A stretch of 64,000 bases of DNA from Hirudo medicinalis. Taxonomy: Eukaryota > Annelida > Clitellata > Hirudinida > Hirudinidae. The number at the start of each line of letters is the position of its first letter. Position 1 is the first letter of the stretch. The notes beneath the pieces were generated by a model that saw only the letters and a program-made list of their open reading frames with translations, ran no database searches and had not been told where the DNA came from. The position numbers and the translations under genes were made by a program. The stretch is from contig MPNW01000114.1 in NCBI GenBank assembly GCA_011800805.1, positions 46,213-110,212 of the forward strand, read 5' to 3'. This document shows, piece by piece, positions 12,488 to 22,357 of the stretch.

Positions 12488-12697
12488 GACTTTCTCCTTT
12501 GTCCTGACTGGCTATTTAAGAAGCCACTTAAGGCTATTTAAGGGCATTCTTCCCTTCTCTCTCCTACTCTTCCCGCTACGTCGCTACGCTGCTACTCCAT
12601 CAGTTATGTTGTCAGTCGGAGCATTGTTGCCGTTGTTACTTTGTTAGGTTGTAAATAAACTTTATAGCCCGAACGCGTTTCTTGTCGTCATTTGCAG
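12488..12697 (+). mobile_element. 3' LTR of the small LTR element
   Basis: About 210 bases, matching the non-LINE part of 10,625-11,620 in order. It carries a short internal duplication (ctatttaag twice at 12,511-12,540) and a few extra bases (gctactccat) that the 5' copy lacks. It contains taaataaacttt close to its end. The many differences between the two LTRs mean that the insertion is old. Confidence 0.75.
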
Positions 12698-12757
12698 GGT
12701 TTCTTTAAGACAATGTGGTTCAGGGGGAATTTCAGGAGTTCATGGATTTTAACCATC

Positions 12758-12795
<38 letters not shown>
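12758..12795. repeat. (AAT)n microsatellite
   Basis: A run of about twelve AAT units lies just downstream of the 3' LTR of the small LTR element. Confidence 0.9.
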
Positions 12796-12796
<1 letters not shown>

Positions 12797-12879
12797 TACT
12801 ATACAAACATATTAAAACTCAATCTCAAGATAAAATAAAAATAATTGTTGGAAAATTAAATTTTTTCAGAGAAATCTTA

Positions 12880-13190
12880 TTCGCCGAGGTTTTCCAAAGC
12901 ATATAAATCTACTGCTCTAGAAAATCTTCACTTGGAACTTCAGGTCCTTCAATGCTTATGATCACACAATTATGATCACACAATGAGTTAAAGTTTCTGG
13001 TATCATTCTATTTCTTGCCTTGTTGAGGATCCAGTTCATTGTACTAAACAATCTCTCAGGCGAGAGGCAGTTGTTGAGGCCAACGCCCCCCCGAAGGTAT
13101 GCCTGAAAGAAACCCTGGTCATTTGTAGTTGCCGCTACAAATGTTTGTCGAATGGTGAGACTCAGCAGTTTTTCAATAACATGCTCCTCA
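12880..13190 (-). pseudogene. hAT transposase C-terminal scrap
   Basis: One minus-strand frame is open over about 80 codons and contains KLLSLTIRQTFVAATTNDQG, then GGVGLNNCLSPERLFSTMN, then WILNKARNRMIPETL. The S-x-E-R-x-F-S-x-M ... R-N-R-x-x-P-E-T pattern recalls the dimerisation region of hAT transposases. No N-terminal part or termini were found. The family call is inference from this motif alone. Confidence 0.4.
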
Positions 13191-13813
13191 TTTATGAACT
13201 GGTTACTTCAATTATTTTAATTTATTATTTCCAAATGACATTAATGAAATTCAAATTAAAAATAATTTAATTAATTAATCCATCAGCTTTTTAAAAAAAT
13301 GATTTGTGTGGAAAAGGCTGAAATCACAATGATTCAACATGAAAGTTTTTTTTTTATCTTCATGCAGCAGTGGTGAATTTTTGCATGGATGCATGTGCAT
13401 GTTCACGGAGTACTTCATTCATCCCTTCTTTATTCCATTCATCATTCGTCAAAATCACCAAACAATCAATTGTCAGATAAAGAGCTAACTAACAAAAGTG
13501 GCGGCCTGTTTACATCACAGGATTTTTAAGTTTAATTTTAATTTCAAATTTTTCAATTCAATGTGAGCAATATGAGTAATGTGAGCAATATGAGTAAGAA
13601 TGAAATAAACAGCGGAATTTCAAAAGACTGCACAGCAGCAACACTTCCAAGCTCCTCAGATCCTCAACTCCTACTCGATTTCGCACTCGACTCGCACCGG
13701 AAGCCACAACAACAACCGCGTTGTCATGGCAACTAACTTTCAAGGGGGAGTGGCGCGGGAAGGGCTCCCTGGATGAATTGTTCAAGCAATAAAACGTGGG
13801 GCATTTACTGTGC

Positions 13814-13876
13814 AGAAATAATCGTCATCATCACTATCGTCATCGTTATCATCATCATCATCACGGTTATCACGAA
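13814..13876. repeat. Impure (ATC)n microsatellite
   Basis: A run of ATC/TCG/TTA triplets starts the repeat-rich stretch that extends to 17.85 kb. Confidence 0.9.
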
Positions 13877-14172
13877 TATTGTTATTCTTCAGATTGCATC
13901 AATAAACGAATCTTCTGTCGGTCAAGGAGTGCAAAGCGATTGTTAATTATTTTATGATAACATTTCATTAAATTATAAACCTTTATTAATCATTATTACA
14001 TGATTTTAATTATACATTTTCATATTTGTTTTGATATTTTAAAAATTAAATTTAAAATTATTTTAAATTTCATCGCTCACTTAATTGATTCCTTCAATGC
14101 TGGTTCAACAACAACGTGAAGAAACATGACTTCTTCATTTCTGCTCATTTTCACAAAATATTTTCTAATGCA

Positions 14173-14336
14173 AAATATTACACATTACATAATATTACAC
14201 ATTACATAATATTACACATTACATAATATTACACATTACATAGTATTACACATTACATAATATTACACATTACATAGTATTACACATTACATAGTATTAC
14301 ACATTACATAATATTACACATTACATAGTATTACAT
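14173..14336. repeat. 17-bp tandem repeat, about nine copies
   Basis: The unit aatattacacattacat repeats head to tail with one recurring variant (agtattacacattacat). Copies are directly contiguous with no unique spacers, so this is a minisatellite and not a CRISPR array. Confidence 0.95.
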
Positions 14337-14570
14337 ATCATGCAATTAACAGCTAACAAATGAATAATTGACATTTGTCGTTTTAAACAACGAAAATGAA
14401 ATGAAATGTGAAGTTAGTTCAATATTTGGTGCACGAGTTTGCGAGGCTTGAATCTCAAAGGTGACTTCAAATCAGAATGTTTGCATATTCCGAAATAATC
14501 TTTTGTGATTGCATAAAATGTTATTTCAGTGACATATTTTTAATTTTGAAATTTTATAAATCGCTATCAT

Positions 14571-14870
14571 CAGATGACATTTACATATATCCTTTATATC
14601 TCATATATCATATATATTCTTCAGATGACATTTACATATATCCTTTATATCTCATATATCATATATATTCTTCAGATGACATTTACATATATCCTTNNNN
14701 NNNNNNNNNNNNNNNNNNNNNNNNNNNNNNNNNNNNNTATATATTCTTCAGATGACATTTACATATATCCTTTATATCTCATATATCATATATATTCTTC
14801 AGATGACATTTACATATATCCTTTATATCTCATATATCATATATATTCTTCAGATGACATTTACTTGTTG
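14571..14870. repeat. 51-bp minisatellite interrupted by an assembly gap
   Basis: The unit starts cagatgacatttacatatat and ends catatatattctt. Starts lie at 14,571, 14,622, 14,673, then after the gap at 14,749, 14,800 and 14,851 (last unit partial). The unit is 51 bases (17 codons), so every frame without a stop stays open through the array, giving long false open frames. Degenerate half units recur at about 16,500-16,545. Confidence 0.95.
14697..14737. other. Assembly gap (41 N)
   Basis: Forty-one undetermined bases inside the 51-bp array. The distance between flanking unit starts (76) is not a multiple of 51, so the gap length cannot be exact. Confidence 0.99.
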
Positions 14871-14929
14871 TTTCAAGGTGAAAAATATTCTTTCACATTT
14901 TATGTGATTATTTCTATGTTTTCAGTCAC

Positions 14930-15110
14930 TTGCATCACCATCATCATCGTCATCATCATCGTCGTCATCATCATCAGCATCAGCATCATCATCTTCTTCT
15001 TCATCATATCCATTATCATCACCATCATCATCACCATCAAGAGCAGCAGTATTGTAGTTGTCATCATCAACATCATAATCAACATCGTCGTCCTCATCCT
15101 CACCATTCCA
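14930..15110. repeat. Impure (TCA)n microsatellite
   Basis: TCATCA, TCATCG and TCACCA triplets with interruptions. It creates His-rich (+) and Met-rich (-) false open frames. Confidence 0.9.
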
Positions 15111-15794
15111 ATCCTATCGCAACCTGCAGAAACATGACGAACCAAAAATGTCCAAACAACCGGATTGAGCTCAGTTACCAAATGTTGCCAGAAAATATGG
15201 TATTTTGAATAAAATATGAAATTGAACTGCATTGTGGCTGCTAATGCCTCGGTTTGGCAAACATGAAATTCAAACAGGGACATGGAACACATGGTCTCTG
15301 AGTCAACATCCACTTCATTCAGAGGCAGGATTTAGAAATTTAATTGCGAATAAAAGTTTGATTAAAACATGTCATTGTTAATTCTGATTGTTTTGTTGTT
15401 TCCCTTTTGATTATTGGAACGTTTTTAAATGGTTGAATAATGTTCCTTCTTGATGGCCATTTTAAGGACATTAATCCTTAATGTGCTTGGTCGTTAATTC
15501 TGTTATTTAAAGTTATTTAAAGTTACTGTGTTGTGGTGAAATAAATCTGCCTCGTGAATCCCTCGCGTCTCTAACTCCTGAGCACCACCAATTTATTGAC
15601 ACAAACGAGTGATTCAATTAATTCATGCTCCCTGCAAATATTTGACCAACATTTCTTTACTGAAATAAAACGCTACGAAGTCACCAATGACGTTATTCCA
15701 TGAAAATGAGATTTTATTTCGACTATTCAACGTGTTTTACTGTCAATTGTGTCTAAAGGAAGCAAATGCCAAATCTTAAATTGGCACCTTTAGC

Positions 15795-15932
15795 AACACC
15801 ATAACCATCGTCAACACGATAATTATCGCCATTATCACCATTACCTTCATCGTCATCGTCGTCGTCATCATCAGCATCATCATCACCACCACCACCATCA
15901 TCGTCGTCGTCATCATCATCATTAAGAAACCC
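15795..15932. repeat. Impure (CAT/CGT/CAC)n microsatellite
   Basis: A triplet run, mainly ATC, TCG and ACC, that yields a poly-Asp/Gly minus-strand open frame. No domain lies beside it, so I do not call a gene. Confidence 0.9.
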
Positions 15933-16414
15933 GTATCCTTCCCGTGCAAGCTCCCTCGCAGTTGCACGTTTAAAAAGCTCTTCTTGCGTCTCCTTCGATG
16001 TTTGCGAGGATTCCACGACTTGGATTTCGATTCGCTTCTCTTCACTTCTTGCTGGATTTGAGGTGAGCAGTTGAAACTTCTAAAATATTTTGTGTTTTTT
16101 GTTGAGAATTGAAATGTGCAATTGAAATTTGCAATTGAAATGCACCCAAAACTGTGATGTTAAATGATTTCATCTGTTAATTTTAAATGTAAAACTATTC
16201 TTATTGTATTGACTTTTTCCTGAAAGGAAATCAATTATCCGCATTAAATTTTAAAAAAAAATGCTAATTCTCGTGTCAAATGGTCAAAATTCTTCAATAC
16301 GAAAACGTTCATTTTCGTAGCATTCGAAAAAAATATTAAATAATAATTTCATTAGTATATATATAATAATAGTGTAATAATACTAATAAATATAAATACA
16401 TATTTTACTTGAAT

Positions 16415-16418
<4 letters not shown>

Positions 16419-16470
<52 letters not shown>
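16419..16470. repeat. Compound (CT)n(TA)n microsatellite
   Basis: A pure CT run of about 14 units is followed directly by about 12 TA units. Confidence 0.97.
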
Positions 16471-16754
16471 CATGCTTAGGAATAATTCTTTAATATATTC
16501 TTCTGATGACATTTATATATCACTATCCTCAGATGACTTTACTTGAATAATTCTATAATAATAAAACCAATATGAATAAATATAAATTTAAATAATGAAT
16601 AAATATGTTGATAACAATTGAAAATTAATTATTATTTATAACTTATTTATTGAATATTTATAATTTATTTAATTATTATTCAATAATAATAATAACAATA
16701 CATCAATAATAATATATTTATTATTTGTATAATTAATATTTATTATATGTATAT

Positions 16755-16990
16755 TATATATTATTATTATTATTGTTATTGTTATTATTATTATTATTAA
16801 TATCATCATCATCATCATCATCATTATCATTATCATTACCATTACCATTATCCTTATTGTTATCGTTATCATTATCATTATCATTATCATTATCATTATC
16901 ATTATCGTCGTCGTCGTCATCACCACCATCATCATCAACATCATCATGCTCTCATTCATCACCTCCTGAGTTGTCATCATTATCAGTCCT
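16755..16990. repeat. (TTA)n, (TCA)n and (TCATTA)n compound repeat
   Basis: The order along the plus strand is TTA, then TCA, then TCATTA/CATTAC hexamers, then TCGTCG and CACCAT. The same order of sub-blocks occurs in the array at 17,453-17,832. Confidence 0.95.
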
Positions 16991-17056
16991 TAAAAGTGTG
17001 CATCAGATAAAACGATTATCCATCCATTATCGGACCAGACACTGGTAACCATGGTA

Positions 17057-17190
17057 ACGCCGATGATGATGCCGGTGATGTTGTTGATAATGGTGACGAC
17101 GACGATGATGACGACGACGGCGTTGATGGTGATGATGATGATGATGGGGATGACGATGATGATGATGATGATGACAATGCTTATGATGAC
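17057..17190. repeat. (GAT/GAC)n microsatellite
   Basis: GATGAT, GACGAC and GGTGAT triplets. This is the complementary-strand form of the neighbouring TCA/TCG arrays, so the two could pair as an inverted repeat. Confidence 0.93.
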
Positions 17191-17235
17191 ATTATACCAA
17201 TATCAAAATTATTATTATCATTGATAAATAAATTA

Positions 17236-17265
17236 AGTAATAATAATAATAATAATAATAATAAT
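17236..17265. repeat. (TAA)n microsatellite
   Basis: About ten TAA units in AT-rich sequence. Confidence 0.9.
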
Positions 17266-17452
17266 ATATTTAACAATTAATAATTATCATGATATAACAT
17301 ATATGGTAATATAATAATATTAATATTATTATTATTAGTATTATTTAATTATAATTTAATTATTATTTTAATAATAATAATATTATTAGTATTATTTATT
17401 TTCTTTTCTTCCTCGACGTCCAGCTGCAGGGATGTTTGTATATTGGATGGAT

Positions 17453-17466
17453 TACTATCATCATCA

Positions 17467-17504
<38 letters not shown>

Positions 17505-17547
17505 GTCGTCGTCGTCGTCATCGTCGTCGTCGTCATCGTCGTCGTCG

Positions 17548-17591
<44 letters not shown>

Positions 17592-17792
17592 ATCATCATC
17601 ATCATCNTCATATCATATCATATCATTATCATTATCATATCATTATCATATCATATCATTATCATTATCATATCATTATCATTATCATTATCATTATCAT
17701 TATCATTATCATTATCATATCATTATCATATCATTATCATTATCATTATCATTATCATTATCATTATCATTATCATTATCATTATCATTATC

Positions 17793-17832
<40 letters not shown>
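17453..17832. repeat. (TCATCG)n/(TCG)n followed by (TCATTA)n higher-order array
   Basis: The left half is TCATCG hexamers and TCG triplets. After one undetermined base (17,607), the right half is TCATTA hexamers broken by TCATATCA junctions, ending in (TTA)n. The SINE at 17,847 starts directly after it. The long His-, Ser- and Ile-rich open frames here are repeat artefacts. Confidence 0.97.
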
Positions 17833-17846
17833 CTATTATTTATTCA

Positions 17847-18012
17847 GGCATGCAGGTTGGCCGAATGGGTTGCGTTCCTGCAAACGGAGGTAATGGCAGC
17901 AGTCGTGTTCGAAACCCAGCCTGCTCTGCCACAAGCCCTAAATAAATGGTTAACAAGAAGCGCTTCTGACGCTATGCATACGGCGCTATATAAATGACCT
18001 AGATTTACAATA
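17847..18012 (+). mobile_element. tRNA-derived SINE, family A, full copy
   Basis: The head is tRNA-like. caggttg (17,850-17,856) pairs with cagcctg near its end; ggccgaatggg fits an internal box A; gtgttcgaaacc fits box B (GGTTCGANTCC). The body is atggttaacaagaagcgctt followed by ctgacgctatgcatacggcg and ctatataaatga. The longer distance between boxes A and B suggests a class II (Leu/Ser-type) tRNA ancestor, which is inference. Related copies are at 45,010-45,205 (+), 55,573-55,715 (-), 2,640-2,800 (-) and, head only, 61,668-61,745 (+). Confidence 0.8.
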
Positions 18013-20885
18013 AAATGTAATTATAATTAATTAATTTAATATTATTATTAAGCATAATACAAGATTGGACTTCAATATGAGATTGGAAAATATTCCATTA
18101 AAATTACCAATTCACGATGAAGTTGTTTGAAAAATATTGTGTCGATAAAGAGTCATAAATTCCTAAAATCCTACAAATTATAACCTCACTCAGTATTTGT
18201 GAACGTAGGATGGACTGAAAAACAATTAAAGACTTTAATTGACAAGACGAATGGTGGTTTTATTTTCAGCATAAAAAGATGAACTTTGATGTTTCTTTGT
18301 TGTTGAAGAGAAAATTGTTAAAAATTTGAAGTTTGAGGTAATTTACATTTTACAGCATTTTTTTTCATTTGAACATTTGTTTGAACATTTTGAACGTTTT
18401 GAACATTTACTCAGTTCAAAAGGTTCATTCAATAAGCTGGAGACCAGAGGAATGAAAGGAAATAAAATCTTTTCAAATTTCAGATATTTGTGAATATAAT
18501 AAATATAATAAATCAATTTAAAACAAGCCAAACACAAAACCATAAATATCCGTGGACATTTTCAGAAGTCTCAATTAACGTTATTACTAGAAAAAATAGC
18601 GGATAATAAATGAAAAATTATAAAATTATTATTATTAAGTATTTTTATTAACATTTAAATAAATATCATTATAATAATGCAAAAAAATTAAATACTAAAA
18701 ATGAGTAAAAATTAAAAATGATTAAATTGTGATTAATTATTAAGAATAAAATCATTAAATATTTTATCAACAATTGGATTCGTCATGCGAGGAGCACGAG
18801 GAAAATCACTTTTGAAATCAATTCGAAGGAAGGTGTCTGTAATTGTCGAATTAAATTAAAACGTTGCCAGTTTCAACTCAAAACTTCGACTCGGTATCAC
18901 GAAAAGGCGGCAAAGATTTCAAATATTTTCGTGGATCAAGTGGATGGAATTTGATGGAGATGAAAGAACTTAAGAACCACTTAGGCATGCTCCTTAACAC
19001 CTTGAGTGTTTCAAACTTACAACCACTTTCAAGGCATTCCAACTGCATGCAGTGTCGTAATTTCATGAATTTCTCATAAAATAATTCATTTCAAAATGGA
19101 TGAATTTTATCCGGTAGTCGACTCGAAACTGCTTGAAGTTTTCTTGAAACGCAAATTGCTGACCAGAGAAATTGTTGATGCTGCAATTGTTGATGTTGTA
19201 ATTGTTGATGTTGCAGTTGATGATGTTGTAATTGTTGATGTTGCAGTTGTTGATGTTGCAGTTGGTGTGACGGCAGCAGTTGATTGAAAGCAAAAAACAA
19301 AAATATCGATGAAATGCGTGTCACGACAACGAAAACACTACTTCGTACTTCGAGACAATCATTTGCTGTTATTACCAAATATTCAAGGGAAGTAATTTAT
19401 TTAACCTTTCAGAATTTTCTAATTTCTTTGAAAAAGTGTTTTAATGGAGGCTTACATCTGCTACACCTTAATTGAATCATTTGGAAACTTAATTGCTTAA
19501 TATTTACCTGACATCAGAAATACTTTATAATCCCCGTTTCTAAACATAATAAGTAACAACAACCCGTACCCATAGTAACGAAGTAAGCAAGGACTCGCTT
19601 TATCATGGATGGGAAGTAGTTGTTCGGTGCCGTTTTGCTTTGCTTTTTGTTACTTTTTTTCTTGTTGCGATTCATCATCTCGGAAATGAAATGAGTTCAC
19701 AAACTGATTGTGAAGCATCGCATTTGATTGTCAGTTGTGTGAAAGAAAAGTTAGGCTTCAATAAAACATGAAAATTAATTAACGAAAGTTAATCAGTCAT
19801 CGAAAATACATCGTTTAAAATCCAAAGAACGTTGCTTCCCATGTTACGCTTCAATGATTGTCAACAAATGATGTTAATTGTTATTCGAACTCATCTTTCT
19901 GAACGTTTTCAAAATGAAAAGAGAAGTAACTACCTCCTTGCACATGTCACGGCACTTGTTCCTCACAAAAGTTCTCCACAACTTCCAGTGGTAATGCGAC
20001 ATTCTAGTTCATACTTCCCATTGAATCCAGTCTGAGAAGCGATCGATAGAAACAAAAGGAATGAATGGCACACTGCGCCAATAAAGCAGTGGTTTGTAGA
20101 ATCGATGAAACATACCTACTGAAGTAATTTTTGCCACCTGACGACTTAAATTTCGACGCTTTAAAGTTTTTGATTGATTTTGATTGATCAAGACAATGTT
20201 TACAGCCACTAACAGGACTTTTATTTCAGTCCTTTCCGAGGGGGAGGTACAACTTGGCTCAACTTTTCCAAAATGTCCAGAAACTGTCTATTTGACCTTT
20301 TTTTGTTGATGACCTTTTTATGCTTCTCAGTCTTGCAGAGCCTCATGCTTCAATATCAAATCAGGAGACGAAACTCTCGGTTCTAACGTTCACTAGCAAC
20401 TTTTATGAAGTAATAAGTGAATTTTAGTGACCAAATTGTCTGATCATAAACTTAGAGCTCACAACAATTAGTCTCGTGGATAATTTAAACTAAATTAAAA
20501 TGTGCTTTTTATGCCCTCGTCCTTCTCTGAAACTGCTGATCATGAAATTTAATTAGCCCTGTGCGAGAAAAGAGCGATTTCGAAATTCCTGTTAAAACCT
20601 GAATTTGTACTTTGTTTACACAAATCATTGAGCTTTATTTCTTTATTTTTAGAGGAAATTTGCTTATAATTAACTTAGTAACATTCGTCGATAATATGTT
20701 GTCTGATTATTGAATCGTGAAACAGCTGCACTTTCTTTACGAACTCATCCCTATCATCGATTATTTGCAACTCAATGCATTCACCAATTTTTATTACTTG
20801 TCATTTTTCTGCAAACGTAAGTTGATTAACGTACCTCAAACATTCTCTTCATCAGATATTTGCTTCCTTGGCACTTGGTACAATT
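18013..20885. other. Intergenic sequence upstream of the K2P channel gene
   Basis: AT-rich, with a minisatellite at 19,172-19,262. An acceptor-like cttcatcag at 20,847-20,855 lies 30 bases before the channel start codon in the same open frame, so an untranslated or short coding upstream exon may lie here. I could not identify it. No other exon chain was found. Confidence 0.4.
19172..19262. repeat. 15-18 bp minisatellite (attgttgatgttgya)
   Basis: About six imperfect units of attgttgatgttgta/gca are tandemly arranged. Val/Asp-rich (+) and Gln/Leu-rich (-) open frames arise from it. Confidence 0.9.
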
Positions 20886-22314
20886 ATGAACGAAATGCAG
20901 GAGGCAAACAAGGCAGGCAAGCACAAGCAACACATTCGTCGGGGACGGAGAATCGAGGTGTTTTACAAGCCATCGACGCTAAAGAATTCCGAAGAGCTTG
21001 GACCAAAAGATGTGATTTTGAGGATTCACAGTTCGGGAAATGAAAAATTTGAAGATGACAGAATTCCTCCCACAACCCTCCTCCAAGCCCCTCCCTCACG
21101 AGACAAGAACAACGAACCGGTTGCTGTAAAAGAAAAGGATGAAGACGAACAGTCTATGACAGTTAAACAAAGGAAATCATTAATTTGGAGGAAGAGAAGA
21201 AAGAAATTAATTTCAGTCTGCAAAAGAGTTCTTGGGTTTCTTCTCTCGACTTTGGGTTTGTTTATCCTGTTGATATCCTATACTATACTGGGTGGCTGGG
21301 TTTTCAACATGGTCGAGTCCCCAAAAGAAATGAGGACCAAGCACAGCGTTCGTGACTCACTGAGGCAGCACATCGAACTCCTCTGGAATACCACAGAGCA
21401 GCTCAACGTCCTCCACAAAGAAAATTGGTCAGAAATGGCTACATCAATCGTCGAGAGGTACACGAGGGTGGTGTACTTGGCCACGAAGAACGAAGGTTGG
21501 GATGGTAAAAATGATGGCGAGTCAGATCTGCAATGGAGTTTTGCTGGCTCTCTCCTTTATTCTGTCACCGTCATCACCACCATCGGTAAATTGATACCAC
21601 TTTATTCGATTTTAATTGTTACTGGAACACTTTTACTTTATTGCTGAAAGCTTTTTCTGGAAAATATTGCATAAATCACACATGGAAATTGCATTTCACT
21701 CGTTTTTGAAAGCCAGAGAACAAAGCAAACCCCGAGCAGACGAAATAAATTTGAAGCTCGCAATCGGCTGCACAGTCGATAAAATGGCCACTCCCAATGT
21801 TTTCTACTTCACCTAGGTAAAGAAAAACTGTCACATACTGTTTGTTGATATTAATTTCATGTTTAAATAACAAATTATTACTTTTTATTAATCAAGTACC
21901 ATGGTATTTATTTTTAAAGTAAAATTGTGGCATACATTTATTACGGATACTTTGTGAACAAGGAAGTAGTTACAAACAAGCGGTAACAATTATTTTTTAT
22001 TAAAAGAAGCGAAATGTTTGAATGAAAGCTAGAATTTCTTCTTTGAAGTCAGAAAGATTCCATCAACTAATTAATTAGAAATTGATTCACCGGGAAAAAG
22101 TTATTTTTTATTCCTTATTAACGATTCATTTGCTTTCGTCGGATTTTCGAAACTCAGTTGTTTATGTTGCCGGAGATGTGTATGCTCTTGAAATCCAAAC
22201 CTGGATTTATCGCAGGAGTTTATCGGAATGAATGGATTATTCCAATCTTAGGCTGACAAACAACGATGCTATACATCGTTGTCTTGTGTTTATTGTTGAT
22301 GAAATTACGTTATT

Positions 22315-22357
<43 letters not shown>

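Noticed and set aside
14173..14336. Regular 17-bp repeats that could be taken for a CRISPR array
   Set aside because: Units are directly adjacent with no unique spacers and the genome is eukaryotic, so this is a minisatellite.
15753..16045. Minus-strand poly-Asp and poly-Met open frames
   Set aside because: They are translations of an impure trinucleotide array with short unrelated flanks.
17432..17997. Long Ser-, His- and Ile-rich open frames over the TCATCG/TCATTA array
   Set aside because: All three plus frames are open only because the repeat lacks stops. There is no domain, start context or splice support.
20717..21043. Alternative 108-codon frame overlapping the K2P start
   Set aside because: It is out of frame with the channel exon, has no domain, and would displace the conserved channel frame.
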